A DNA stretch of 64,000 nucleotides from Dyadobacter sp. CY343 (GTDB lineage: Bacteria; Bacteroidota; Bacteroidia; Cytophagales; Spirosomataceae): positions 62,001-126,000 of the forward strand of contig NZ_JAJUXK010000006.1 in assembly GCF_021390335.1 (NCBI RefSeq). Reading direction: 5' to 3'. Within the stretch, counting starts at the first letter, position 1, and every line of letters begins with the position of its first letter. The notes under the pieces are model-generated. The model made no database searches and was not told the origin of the DNA. It saw only the letters and a program-made list of their open reading frames with translations. This document shows, one piece after another, positions 6,336 to 15,178 of this stretch. Both the position numbers and the translations under genes were made by a program.

Positions 6336-9300
6336 TTACCCTTCCAAAACCAACTCTTCTCTCCGCTGCTGTTTCTTAGCCTTCCGCCCTGCAAAACGCT
6401 CTTTTACCTTATCAACTACATAATATACACTAGGTACCAGGAATATTGTCAGCAGCAATGAGCTCGTTAAACCACCGATAATCACCCACGCCATACCATT
6501 TTTCACTTCCGCGCCGTCGCCAGAGGCCAGCGCGATCGGGAGCATACCGGCGATCATCGCGATAGTTGTCATCAGGATCGGGCGGAGACGTTCCTTACCG
6601 GCTTCGATCAATGCGTCTTTTAATGCGTGACCTTCTTCTTTCAGCTGATTCGTGAAATCCACGATCAGGATCGCATTTTTAGCAACCAAACCAAGCAACA
6701 TGATCATACCCACGATCGAGAAGATAGTCAGGCTTTCCATTGTTAATGCCAGGGCAGTCAATGCGCCGACTAATGCAACTGGGATCGAGAACAATACCAC
6801 AAATGGGTAAATGGTACTTTCGTAGAGCGCGACCATGATCAGGTAAATGAGCACAATACCCAAAACCAGCGCCAGTCCAAGACTTCCAAATGCATCAGCC
6901 TGGTTTTTCAAATCACCACGGTATTCGATGAAAACACCTTCGGGAAGTTTGAAATTTGCCATTTTTGCCTGAATATCAGCACCAATCGAACCTGAGGGGC
7001 GACCTACAACCTGCGAGTTAATACTGATCGAACCCAAACGGTCGATACGCTGTAACACGCTTTCACCCATTCCTTCTTTCACAGTTGCGAACTGCGACAG
7101 TTCGAATGCCTGGCCGGAGCTGTTTACAAAACTTAACCTGCGGATATCGTCTGCTTTTGAACGGTTAAACTGGTCCAGCGTAACCATAATATCATATTCC
7201 TTACCATTTTCTTTGAACTTGGAACGGTCGTCGCCGCGGAATGCAGTTTGCAATGCAGCACCTACTTCGGCCGCATTAATGCCCAATTGCGACATTTTCT
7301 CTCGATCCAGCTGCACACCTACTTCCGGTTTCGGATCATCGACAGAGTAATCTACGTTGGCAGTTCCTGGAACGGAAGCAACGATTTCCTTCACCTGCGC
7401 CGCCGTTTTACGGATCACCGCCATATCAGTTCCTTTCACTGCAACCTGGATCGGCGCCTGGTTTGCATTACCGGTAATGGAAGTCGGAGCTACGGTAACT
7501 TTCACACCTGGGATTTGCAGGATCTCTTTTTGAATTTCACTGCTAAAATCGTCCGCTGAAATAGTACGCTCTTTTTTATCAACCAATTGAACAGTCAAAT
7601 CGGCAATATTGCTGCTCGAAGTTGTTCCTAATCCGGTGCTGCTGTAACCTACATTGGTAAACACTTTTGTCACTTCTTTTCTTCCCAAAAGCAACTTCTC
7701 AACGCGCTGCGCTACCTGATTGGTCTGATAAACAGATGCAGTAGGTGCCAATTCCAGCGAAACATTCAATTCGCCGCGATCGCTTTGCTGCATAAATGCC
7801 GCTCCGATAAAACCGCCTGGTACCAATGCAATAGAGCCAATGATCAATGCCAGAGAACCCAGGAACACATATCTTTTGTGACCCAATACCCAGGTTAGCA
7901 ACCGACCATATTCTTCTTTAATTCTATCCAGGAAATTCTCAAAACCGATGTTCAGTCTACCCCAGAGTGTGTTTTTATCCAAAACTTCTATTTTACCAAA
8001 ACGCGAAGCCAGAAGCGGGGTAAGCGTAAATGATACGAACAAACTCATCAGTGTCGAGAATACAACCACCAGGGAGAATTCACGCAAAATGTTACCGATC
8101 AAACCCGAAGTCATCGCAAGCGGCACGAATACCACGACGTCGACCAGCGTAATCGCAAGGGCAGTAAACCCAATCTCGGCACGACCATCCAATGCAGCTT
8201 TCCATCTGCTCTTGCCCATTTCCATGTGGCGGTTGATGTTTTCCAGGACCACGATCGAGTCATCGACCAGGATACCAACGACCAGAGAAAGCGCCATTAA
8301 CGTCATCAAATTCAGCGAAAAGCCCAGTAAGCTCATCATAATGAACGTCGGGATCATCGACGATGGCAATGCAACGAGAATGAACATCGAGCTCCGGAAG
8401 CTGTGGAGGAACATTAACATCACGATCGACACGATCAGTACCGCCAGTCCAAGGTCAAATACAACAGCATCAGCCGAGGCAAGCGTATAGATCGATTGGT
8501 CGGATGCAATATTGAATTTCAGTCCTGCCGACTCATATTGTTTCTCCAAAGTAGTCAAACGCTCCTGCGTCAGCTTACTCACTTCCACCGCATTGGCGTC
8601 GGATTGTTTCTGAATTTGCAAAGCCACGGAAGGTTTTCCATTAATATGGTTTACCGCAGTTGCGTCCGCAGTACCGTCGTATACTTCGGCAATATCTTTC
8701 AGGAAAACCTGTCCGCCCGATGCATTACGGCCAACAATCACATTCCGGAGGTTTTCAACAGTAGTCAGTTTCGCGTCAAAACGAATCGAAAGCTGATCTT
8801 CCTGCGTTTTCACCTGGCCGGCCGGAAACGAGGTATTCGCATTATTAATAGCGGCCGAAACCTGCGCTATTGACAAGCGATAAGCTTTTAATTTATCCTG
8901 TCGGATATTTACCTGGATCTGGCGCTCTGTCCCACCGATAATCGTCACCTGACCAACACCGGTAACGTTCGAAAGTTGTGGTTTCAGCTTGTCGTCGATC
9001 AGGTCATATAATGCTGATGGCGACATATTCGCGGTAACGCCCATTCTCAAAACCGGGATTTCATCGGTTGAAAATTTGTTGATTACAGGACGGTCAGCGT
9101 CATCGGGTAAAAGTGAAATCACCTGCTCCACTTTACGCTGCGCTTCCTGCTGCGCCAGATCGACGCTGATACCTTGTTTCAACTGGATAACCACAGAAGA
9201 AACGCCTTCCTGCGAAGTTGAATTGATCTGGTCCAAACCCTCGATCGCCGAAACAGCGTCTTCAATATGCTTGGTAACATTGGTCTCGACTTCATCCGCA

Positions 9301-9464
9301 GCCGCGCCGCGATATGTCGTCATTACACTCACTACATTGGCCTCAAACTTGGGTAACAAATTGTAGGACAATTGTTTATAGCTGATCACACCAAATAGTA
9401 TCAACACCGTGAATACTACTATGATGAAGAGCGGTCTTTTTACTGCTACTTCGGTGATTGACAT
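6336..9464 (-). CDS. RND-family efflux pump, inner membrane permease
   Basis: A 1042-residue proton-driven exporter of the HAE-1/AcrB type, probably for drugs, detergents or other amphipathic compounds. It starts MSITEVAVKRPLFIIVVF, the first helix of RND permeases. The motif GILVDDSIVVLENINRH (about residue 400) carries the two Asp of the proton relay in helix 4, and two large periplasmic loops separate the helix groups (about 35-330 and 555-860). The C-terminus is cytoplasmic and basic. It is the last gene of the marR-tolC-adaptor-permease operon, 25 bases after the adaptor. Length is full. Substrate cannot be told from sequence. Confidence 0.95.
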   Translation of the reverse strand: MSITEVAVKRPLFIIVVFTVLILFGVISYKQLSYNLLPKFEANVVSVMTTYRGAAADEVETNVTKHIEDAVSAIEGLDQINSTSQEGVSSVVIQLKQGISVDLAQQEAQRKVEQVISLLPDDADRPVINKFSTDEIPVLRMGVTANMSPSALYDLIDDKLKPQLSNVTGVGQVTIIGGTERQIQVNIRQDKLKAYRLSIAQVSAAINNANTSFPAGQVKTQEDQLSIRFDAKLTTVENLRNVIVGRNASGGQVFLKDIAEVYDGTADATAVNHINGKPSVALQIQKQSDANAVEVSKLTQERLTTLEKQYESAGLKFNIASDQSIYTLASADAVVFDLGLAVLIVSIVMLMFLHSFRSSMFILVALPSSMIPTFIMMSLLGFSLNLMTLMALSLVVGILVDDSIVVLENINRHMEMGKSRWKAALDGRAEIGFTALAITLVDVVVFVPLAMTSGLIGNILREFSLVVVFSTLMSLFVSFTLTPLLASRFGKIEVLDKNTLWGRLNIGFENFLDRIKEEYGRLLTWVLGHKRYVFLGSLALIIGSIALVPGGFIGAAFMQQSDRGELNVSLELAPTASVYQTNQVAQRVEKLLLGRKEVTKVFTNVGYSSTGLGTTSSSNIADLTVQLVDKKERTISADDFSSEIQKEILQIPGVKVTVAPTSITGNANQAPIQVAVKGTDMAVIRKTAAQVKEIVASVPGTANVDYSVDDPKPEVGVQLDREKMSQLGINAAEVGAALQTAFRGDDRSKFKENGKEYDIMVTLDQFNRSKADDIRRLSFVNSSGQAFELSQFATVKEGMGESVLQRIDRLGSISINSQVVGRPSGSIGADIQAKMANFKLPEGVFIEYRGDLKNQADAFGSLGLALVLGIVLIYLIMVALYESTIYPFVVLFSIPVALVGALTALALTMESLTIFSIVGMIMLLGLVAKNAILIVDFTNQLKEEGHALKDALIEAGKERLRPILMTTIAMIAGMLPIALASGDGAEVKNGMAWVIIGGLTSSLLLTIFLVPSVYYVVDKVKERFAGRKAKKQQRREELVLEG

Positions 9465-9489
9465 TTTCTTATTCTTTTATTGATGAAAA

Positions 9490-10542
9490 CTATTTGGTAA
9501 CATTAACCGCCGCACCGTCGCTCAGGTTGATCTGGCCGGTTGTGATCACGGTTTCGCCTGATTGTAATCCTGACAAAACTTCGATATTATCGCCCAATTC
9601 GCGCCCAACTGCAATCTTGCGACGTTTTGCAATACCATTTTCCACAGCATACACATAAGGATTACGCACGCTTTCCACCAATGCACTTCTAGGAATGAGC
9701 AATGCATTCTGGCTGCTTTTCTGCTTGAATTCTACGGAAACGAATGTTCCGGCTCTCAGTTGATTTGAATTTTTAATCACAATCTCAACCGGATAGTTGT
9801 GCGATTCGTCGCCCTGTGGCGCGATGTAAGAGATCACACCGTCGATTTTTTTATCAGGGAAAATGCTGGTACTGACCGACACGTGCTGCCCTTCTTTCAA
9901 TTTATAAACGTCATTCTCAGAGATCATTACCTGCACTTTCAGGCGCGAAACGTCGAGAATGGTTCCCAATGAAGTTCCTACATTTACGAATTCACCCGGC
10001 TCAATGTTCTTCTTGATCACACGACCGCTGATAGGCGCTGCTACCACTGCATCGTTAATCTGCTGTTTGATCTGCTCAGCCTGGTTCAATGCAGTTTCAT
10101 AGTTGTATTTGGTATCGGTAACCTGCACTTCGGTCGCCGCATTTCCCGCCAAAAGCTTATTGTAACGATCGGTATCCTTTTTCAACTTATTAATATTCAG
10201 CTCAGTTGCTTCCAGAGACAGCTCTTTCAATTTACTATCAACTTTTACAAGCGTTGCACCTTGCGAAACGTAGGTTCCGAGGTCATATTTAACCGATAAC
10301 ACCTTACCGGCTGAAGTTGCCATAATTTCGGCTTCCTTAAATGGGATCAGGCTACCGGTACGAACGAGCTGCTGATCTGTACTACCTTCTTTTACAGCCA
10401 CTGCTGTCACCGGAATCGTCACATTTTTGTTATCCGGCATTACTTTCTTCGCGTCCATTTTGGACTTGTTTGCTACCAGTCGGAACCCAATAAGGAGTCC
10501 GATGATAAGTATGGAGCTGATGATGATTATTTTCCTTTTCAT
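9490..10542 (-). CDS. RND pump periplasmic adaptor (membrane fusion protein)
   Basis: Bridges the permease and the TolC-like channel across the periplasm. 350 residues: an N-terminal membrane anchor (IIIISSILIIGLLIGF), a first lipoyl half (EIMATSAGKVLSVKYDLGTYVSQG), a helical hairpin of about 65 residues (LSLEATELNINKLKKD...AEQIKQQI), the second lipoyl half (VVAAPISGRVIKKNIEPGEFV), then beta-barrel and membrane-proximal domains. This is the HlyD/AcrA order. The hairpin is short. It sits 56 bases after the TolC gene and 25 before the permease, so the three are one transcription unit. Confidence 0.94.
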   Translation of the reverse strand: MKRKIIIISSILIIGLLIGFRLVANKSKMDAKKVMPDNKNVTIPVTAVAVKEGSTDQQLVRTGSLIPFKEAEIMATSAGKVLSVKYDLGTYVSQGATLVKVDSKLKELSLEATELNINKLKKDTDRYNKLLAGNAATEVQVTDTKYNYETALNQAEQIKQQINDAVVAAPISGRVIKKNIEPGEFVNVGTSLGTILDVSRLKVQVMISENDVYKLKEGQHVSVSTSIFPDKKIDGVISYIAPQGDESHNYPVEIVIKNSNQLRAGTFVSVEFKQKSSQNALLIPRSALVESVRNPYVYAVENGIAKRRKIAVGRELGDNIEVLSGLQSGETVITTGQINLSDGAAVNVTK

Positions 10543-10598
10543 GGAATAATGTTGAATGACTGACCGGGTCGCCGGTGCGATGAGTGAATGAGTGAATT

Positions 10599-11939
10599 TT
10601 AAGGCAGTTCTGTGTAGAAGGTGTTGAGTGATCCTTGCGATTGCTCAATGCCAAGTTTTGCCTGATAATAGCTTAGCATGGAGTTGATATAATTGCTTTG
10701 AGCTTCTTTGTAGGATGTTTCTGCATTCAGCAGGTCCGACAGTGTGATCGTTCCTTCCTTGTATTGCAATGTCGTAACATCGTAAACTTCCTTGGCCAGC
10801 GCTACGTTGCTTTCATCGTTTGCCAGGTTCAGTTTCGCTTTTTGCAGTTGCGTTGTAGCATTGTTATTTTGCAGCTCGTAGTTCTGAACGTTCAGTTTGA
10901 GTTGTTCATTTTGGGTCAAAAGATTCAGATCAGCTTGCTTGTATTGCGCGTCTCTTCTGAAACTATCAAAAATCGGGATCGACAATTTCACACCGATCGC
11001 ACCAAAGCTGAACCAGTTCCCCCAGGATTCACCCAGACTTTGTCCCAGCGACTGCAAACCATATCTTCCGTAAACAGACAATTTTGGGAGGTAACCTGCC
11101 TTGATCCGCTCTTTTTCCAGTGATTGCAATTGCATATTGATGTTCTGAATTTTGAAATCTGTCAGGTTAGCAGCATCGAACTTTTCGGGTTCTACCAGTT
11201 TAAAAGGCTGTTCAAGCGGATTGTCCGTCAGTACAAGCTGCTCGTTAAGCGGCATTCCCATTGCAAATTTTAGTTGGTTCTGGGATAAAATCAGATTGCT
11301 TTCCGCCAGCGTCAGTTGTGATTTGATATTGTTCAAACTTACCTGCGTGCGGTCGAAATCCACTTTCTTGATCACCCCGTTATCCAACTGCAATTGCAGG
11401 GTACCCAGTATCTGCTGCGTTTTGTCGAGGTTATCTTTCAAAAGGTCGATCTGCGCCTGCGTCACAAAAACCTGGTAATAAGCGTCGGTAACATTGAAAA
11501 TGATATTCTCTTTCGTCTTCTGAGAATTGAGTTCCGCATTGGCCAGGTTTGGCTTGTTTGCCTTAATCCCCACTAAAAGCGCCTGATCAAAGATCACCTG
11601 ATCGGCCTGAGCAGAAACGTTGGTCGAATACTTGGTACCCAATGCAACCCGGCGATCTTCACCACCAAACAGAGCCCCCGGCAATACAGTCGATTGCAAC
11701 TTGATGTTGTCATCCAAAGCGCCGCTACCCGCTACCTGCGGCAAGTAACCAGCCAGTGCTTCCCGACCCTGCTGCATTGCAATGCTCTCCTTATATTGCG
11801 CAATCTTGACATTTCCATTATTCTTGATCCCATACGCAATGCAATCTTTCAGACTCAATTGAGTCTGCGCCGAGGAGGGGAGCGCGGCGGCTATTGCGAG
11901 GATTGCGATAATCCATTTACTTCTCATTGTTCTGATCAT
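10599..11939 (-). CDS. TolC-family outer membrane efflux channel
   Basis: Outer membrane exit duct of the pump. 446 residues with a signal peptide (MRSKWIIAILAIAAALPSSAQ) and the internal duplication of outer membrane efflux proteins: two halves each with long amphipathic helices (for example LDKTQQILGTLQLQLDNGVIKKVDF and TTLQYKEGTITLSDLLNAET). The first half begins LSLKDCIAYGIKNNGNVK, the usual family opening. Two ATGs are possible, 11939 and 11927; the second gives a cleaner signal peptide. A near copy of the MarR palindrome lies 42-55 bases upstream, so this junction may be regulated separately from marR. Confidence 0.93.
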   Translation of the reverse strand: MIRTMRSKWIIAILAIAAALPSSAQTQLSLKDCIAYGIKNNGNVKIAQYKESIAMQQGREALAGYLPQVAGSGALDDNIKLQSTVLPGALFGGEDRRVALGTKYSTNVSAQADQVIFDQALLVGIKANKPNLANAELNSQKTKENIIFNVTDAYYQVFVTQAQIDLLKDNLDKTQQILGTLQLQLDNGVIKKVDFDRTQVSLNNIKSQLTLAESNLILSQNQLKFAMGMPLNEQLVLTDNPLEQPFKLVEPEKFDAANLTDFKIQNINMQLQSLEKERIKAGYLPKLSVYGRYGLQSLGQSLGESWGNWFSFGAIGVKLSIPIFDSFRRDAQYKQADLNLLTQNEQLKLNVQNYELQNNNATTQLQKAKLNLANDESNVALAKEVYDVTTLQYKEGTITLSDLLNAETSYKEAQSNYINSMLSYYQAKLGIEQSQGSLNTFYTELP

Positions 11940-11980
11940 TATTAGTTGTGGCTAATCCCTTTTTAGTTGACCCGTCTACT

Positions 11981-11994
11981 GGTGACATATCAAC
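11981..11994. promoter_or_regulatory. Second MarR-type operator, before tolC
   Basis: GGTGACATATCAAC matches 12 of 14 bases of the perfect palindrome GTTGATATATCAAC at 12501-12514. It lies in the 72-base gap between marR and the channel gene. Probably a weaker site for the same repressor (inference). Confidence 0.4.
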
Positions 11995-12011
11995 TATTAA
12001 TATAAATTTTT

Positions 12012-12479
12012 TTATTTCTCGATAACTGCTGCAACTCTGTCCAGGTAACTGATGAAAGTCTTACGTTCCTCTTCTGTAAAATGCCCCATTACCTGGTTGT
12101 CAAATGCGATTACCAGCGCCTGAATTCTTTCACAAACGAATTTCCCACTAGTTGTAAGCGATACCATATTCTTTCTTTTGTCCTCAATATCACTTTCGAT
12201 CTTCAAAAACCCGTCCTTGTGTAAAGTTTGCACTGAACGCTGAATTCCGGCTTTATCCTTTTGAAGTACATTCGCAATATCCTGCTGGGTCATTGCGTGT
12301 TCCTGGAAATACGCAACCATTAAAATGGGCAGCTGCTCGGCCAAGACGGGAATACCTTCCTGTACCAACTGAGCGTTCATTTTTTTGAAAACAGTCTTCG
12401 TTACAAGCCCTAGTTTAAACTGGAGAGAGTTTTTCATCTCCTCTTTCAAACCGCAAAATCTATCTATTGTAGCATTCAT
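12012..12479 (-). CDS. MarR-family transcriptional regulator of the pump operon
   Basis: A 155-residue winged-helix regulator, first gene of the efflux operon. The HTH covers TQQDIANVLQKDKAGIQRSVQTL (about 93-115), with the wing in KIESDIEDKRKNMVSLT. Flanking helices form the dimer interface. MarR proteins usually repress their own operon and release DNA on binding small phenolic or lipophilic ligands, so it probably induces the pump when substrate is present. The ATG at 12479 gives an almost leaderless mRNA from the promoter at 12487-12518; the ATG 14 codons later (12437, MKNSLQFKLG) is a real alternative that would leave a leader of about 43 bases. Confidence 0.92.
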   Translation of the reverse strand: MNATIDRFCGLKEEMKNSLQFKLGLVTKTVFKKMNAQLVQEGIPVLAEQLPILMVAYFQEHAMTQQDIANVLQKDKAGIQRSVQTLHKDGFLKIESDIEDKRKNMVSLTTSGKFVCERIQALVIAFDNQVMGHFTEEERKTFISYLDRVAAVIEK

Positions 12480-12486
12480 GATGGTG

Positions 12487-12518
12487 CAAAAGTATATTGT
12501 GTTGATATATCAACCAAA
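12487..12518 (-). promoter_or_regulatory. Promoter with embedded palindromic operator, marR operon
   Basis: On the minus strand: TTTG (12518-12515), a 20-base spacer, then TACTTTTG (12494-12487). This is a full match to the Bacteroidota promoter (TTTG, about 20 bases, TAnnTTTG). Inside the spacer is the perfect 14-bp palindrome GTTGATATATCAAC (12501-12514). A repressor bound there would block RNA polymerase, fitting MarR autoregulation. Confidence 0.7.
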
Positions 12519-12590
12519 TTATTTAAGAAATAGTTTTTGAATGGCAAAAAATTTAGGCTGAATGGTTTTTAACATCTCATAAACAAAAAA

Positions 12591-12612
12591 GCCCCGGACT
12601 GAAGCCCGGGGC
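12591..12612 (-). terminator. Terminator of the M48 protease gene
   Basis: Stem GCCCCGG (12591-12597) with CCGGGGC (12606-12612); on the minus strand it is followed by six T (12590-12585). It lies 28 bases after the stop of the protease gene. Confidence 0.85.
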
Positions 12613-12639
12613 AATTGATTTGTTTGATGTCTCAATACA

Positions 12640-14109
12640 TTACTTTCCTAGTGTTTTGATCAGCATTCCTTTGGTAACCTTGTCCGAAAGGCCCATTCCG
12701 TTGATGATCGACAGTTCGTCCATTTTGTTGTCAGGCTGGCCGATATCTTTCAATGCATCTTTTAAAGATCCGTCGCGCTGCACTGTTTTAATACGGATAC
12801 GTTCGGGTTGTCTGTTCAGGATATTGGGGTCGGATACCGATTTGAAACCTTGCGCTACTGACTTGAACTGACCGAGGTTTCCGGCAAAATTCGCTGCCTG
12901 CGCCACACCGTGAATCACATAAATATTACCTCCGTACTGAATTACCCAACTCGCTACCTGAATGGAGTTCTGGGTTGGAGCGGCTTGCTGACCTGATTGT
13001 GTTTGAGCTGCCTGGGTTGAAATCATTACAATGGCAGGATTTCCATTAATCGTAGTTTTATTATTTTCCGAAACCTGCAAACCGTAATTTTTAACAACAG
13101 TCTGCGCTGCTTCTTCCAGCGACTTACCTTCTGCCATTGCAAAAAGCATCATCGACTTCCCTCCTTTGGGCGCCATTTGAAACTGAGCCGGTGAATTTTC
13201 ATATTGCCAACCGCTTGGTACCGGAAACTGGAATTTCAATTCGGGGTGGTAAAACTGGTTGTTTTCTACAAAACCCTGTTTTGGATCAGTACCATATATA
13301 ATACCATCGATCTTGCGGAGATACGTGTCGCGGTTGACATTATACTTGCCAGGATGCTCGGTTTGATATTGCGTCGCCAGCTTTTCCACCTTGTTCTTCC
13401 TGTCGCCCGGATCCGGGTGAGTTGACTGGAATGTCGGAATCGCTTGCCCCGATTTTTCGCTGATCTTTTTAAGTGTACCAAAGAAATCAGCCATTTCCTT
13501 CGCATCGTAACCGATCTTGCTGGAATACTCCACGCCGATTTTATCAGATTCGGTTTCGTGCTCGCGGCTATAACTCAATAACAGCATTCCCAAAGCCTGC
13601 TGCGTTTGCTCCGCCAATCCGCGAACTGTTTCCGAAAGCACCATTCCCGCCATTAATCCTACCTGACCGAAAATCTGGGAAGTTTGCTGCCGGGCAGAAT
13701 GCCGGGCCGTAATGTGACCGATCTCGTGGCCCAGTACACCTGCGAATTCTGCCTCATTATTGAAGTGCGCCATAATACCCCTTGTGAAGTATACGTAACC
13801 GCCGGGCACCGCAAATGCATTCACTACCGGAGAGTCGACGATGAAGAATTGGTATGGTAAATCAGGGCGGTGGGAGATGTTCGCCATCGCTTTTCCCTTC
13901 TCATTAATAAAGGATTGCAGGTTTTTATCATCATAAACACCCATTGTAGCCACAATAGAAGGATGGGATTCTGCGCCGAGTGCGATCTCCTTTTCCTTTG
14001 ACATAAAAATAATTTCCTTCTTTCCTGTGACGGGGTTTTTAGAACATCCGGTAAATAAGCTCACTGTTGCCAGGCCGGCAAGTAAGGTAATGTGAAATTT
14101 CATTTTCAT
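12640..14109 (-). CDS. M48-family metalloprotease, lipoprotein
   Basis: A zinc peptidase of the BepA/LoiP type that probably degrades or checks misfolded envelope proteins. The start is an ATG at 14109 (or two codons later), giving the lipoprotein leader FHITLLAGLATVSLFTGC; the open frame before it starts only at a TTG. The zinc site is HEIGH (about 128-132) with the third ligand in HETESDKIGVEY. The catalytic domain ends near residue 250 and is followed by about 240 residues without the TPR repeats of BepA: a beta-rich region starting near FQFPVPSGWQYEN. The final segment GMGLSDKVTKGMLIKTLG may contact substrate. Monocistronic, with its own terminator. Confidence 0.88.
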   Translation of the reverse strand: MKMKFHITLLAGLATVSLFTGCSKNPVTGKKEIIFMSKEKEIALGAESHPSIVATMGVYDDKNLQSFINEKGKAMANISHRPDLPYQFFIVDSPVVNAFAVPGGYVYFTRGIMAHFNNEAEFAGVLGHEIGHITARHSARQQTSQIFGQVGLMAGMVLSETVRGLAEQTQQALGMLLLSYSREHETESDKIGVEYSSKIGYDAKEMADFFGTLKKISEKSGQAIPTFQSTHPDPGDRKNKVEKLATQYQTEHPGKYNVNRDTYLRKIDGIIYGTDPKQGFVENNQFYHPELKFQFPVPSGWQYENSPAQFQMAPKGGKSMMLFAMAEGKSLEEAAQTVVKNYGLQVSENNKTTINGNPAIVMISTQAAQTQSGQQAAPTQNSIQVASWVIQYGGNIYVIHGVAQAANFAGNLGQFKSVAQGFKSVSDPNILNRQPERIRIKTVQRDGSLKDALKDIGQPDNKMDELSIINGMGLSDKVTKGMLIKTLGK

Positions 14110-14333
14110 ACAATTCGAAAAATGATTGTTATTAAAGGAGTCGGTCAAATGTGATCTGAGCTATTATAATAAATAAAGAATCATGCCAAGTGACCAGGGA
14201 CCAAACGTAACGAATGCATTTAAATATATTTCCCTTTAACTCGGCTTATTCTTTAAATTACGCCGCACTGGTATAATAGTTGTTACTTTCATGTCCACAA
14301 ACCCGCTGCGCTGATGTATCTATTTTTTACACT

Positions 14334-15149
14334 ATGAATTTGAAAAAGACAACATTCAGTCTCCTGCCCCGGTGGCTCGTCAAGTTCGACTTCTTTGGCG
14401 TTTTTGAAAAAGATCCGTTCGGCAATTATCTGATATTCAAAAGATTACTAGTATTTATATTAGGCTGGTTTACTTTTTACCGCTACACAGCAGTCAATAA
14501 AATCACAATTATTGGCGGCGACCAGCTCCTCGACCTGCCTGATCACGGCGTGCTTTTCCTGTCCAATCACCAGACCTATTTTGCCGATGTAATTGCATTA
14601 TACCATATTTTTTGCGCAGCCAAATGGGGCTACAAGGATACGATCCGGCCGCCATTCTACCTCTTTTCGCCTCGCGCCAGGTGTTATTATGTAGCGGCTT
14701 CGGAAACAATGAAAGAAGGTATTTTGCCCAAACTATTCAGTATGGGCGGCGCTATCACAATTGAAAGATCGTGGCGGGCAAATGGCGAGAGTGTAAAAAG
14801 AGAGCTCGACAACTCTGCGCAAGACCGTATCGGAATGGGCTTAAAACACGGTTGGGTGATCAGTTTTCCGCAGGGAACTACGAAACCGTATGCCCCTGTA
14901 CGCAAAGGAACTGCGCATTTGATCAAGGAACACCAGCCTATTGTAGTTCCTGTCGTGATCAACGGTTTCAGGCGCGCATTTGATAAAAAGGGCTTACGGT
15001 TTAAGAAAAGAAACACGAAGCTGACCGTTCATTTTAAGCCTCCCATGCATTTTCTGCCTGACGAGTCGGTTGAAAGTATGGTAGCCCGGGTAACCAAAGC
15101 GATCGAACAGGAAGTGCCGGGAGAAGGTCTTGCTGCCATTGAAAATTAA
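14334..15149 (+). CDS. 1-acylglycerol-3-phosphate acyltransferase family protein
   Basis: PlsC-like lysophospholipid acyltransferase, membrane-associated. The ATG at 14334 (MNLKKTTFSLLPRW) starts the conserved protein; the frame before it has no good start. Motif I is SNHQTYFADV: five residues separate His and Asp, whereas classic PlsC has HX4D, so either Asp is shifted or this is a subfamily variant. Later blocks are YYVAASETMKEG, ERSWR and SFPQGTTKP (in place of FPEGTR), then IVVPVVING. 271 residues. It lies 29 bases before an epimerase-like gene, probably in one operon. Which acyl acceptor it uses is not clear. Confidence 0.82.
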   Translation: MNLKKTTFSLLPRWLVKFDFFGVFEKDPFGNYLIFKRLLVFILGWFTFYRYTAVNKITIIGGDQLLDLPDHGVLFLSNHQTYFADVIALYHIFCAAKWGYKDTIRPPFYLFSPRARCYYVAASETMKEGILPKLFSMGGAITIERSWRANGESVKRELDNSAQDRIGMGLKHGWVISFPQGTTKPYAPVRKGTAHLIKEHQPIVVPVVINGFRRAFDKKGLRFKKRNTKLTVHFKPPMHFLPDESVESMVARVTKAIEQEVPGEGLAAIEN

Positions 15150-15178
15150 CCTGGTACACATTTTACTACTTGCTGTTT

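Noticed and set aside
7948..8490. Long open frame opposite the RND permease
   Set aside because: It lies wholly antisense to a clearly conserved gene, has Ser/Thr-rich low-information sequence and no family pattern; a shadow of the real frame.
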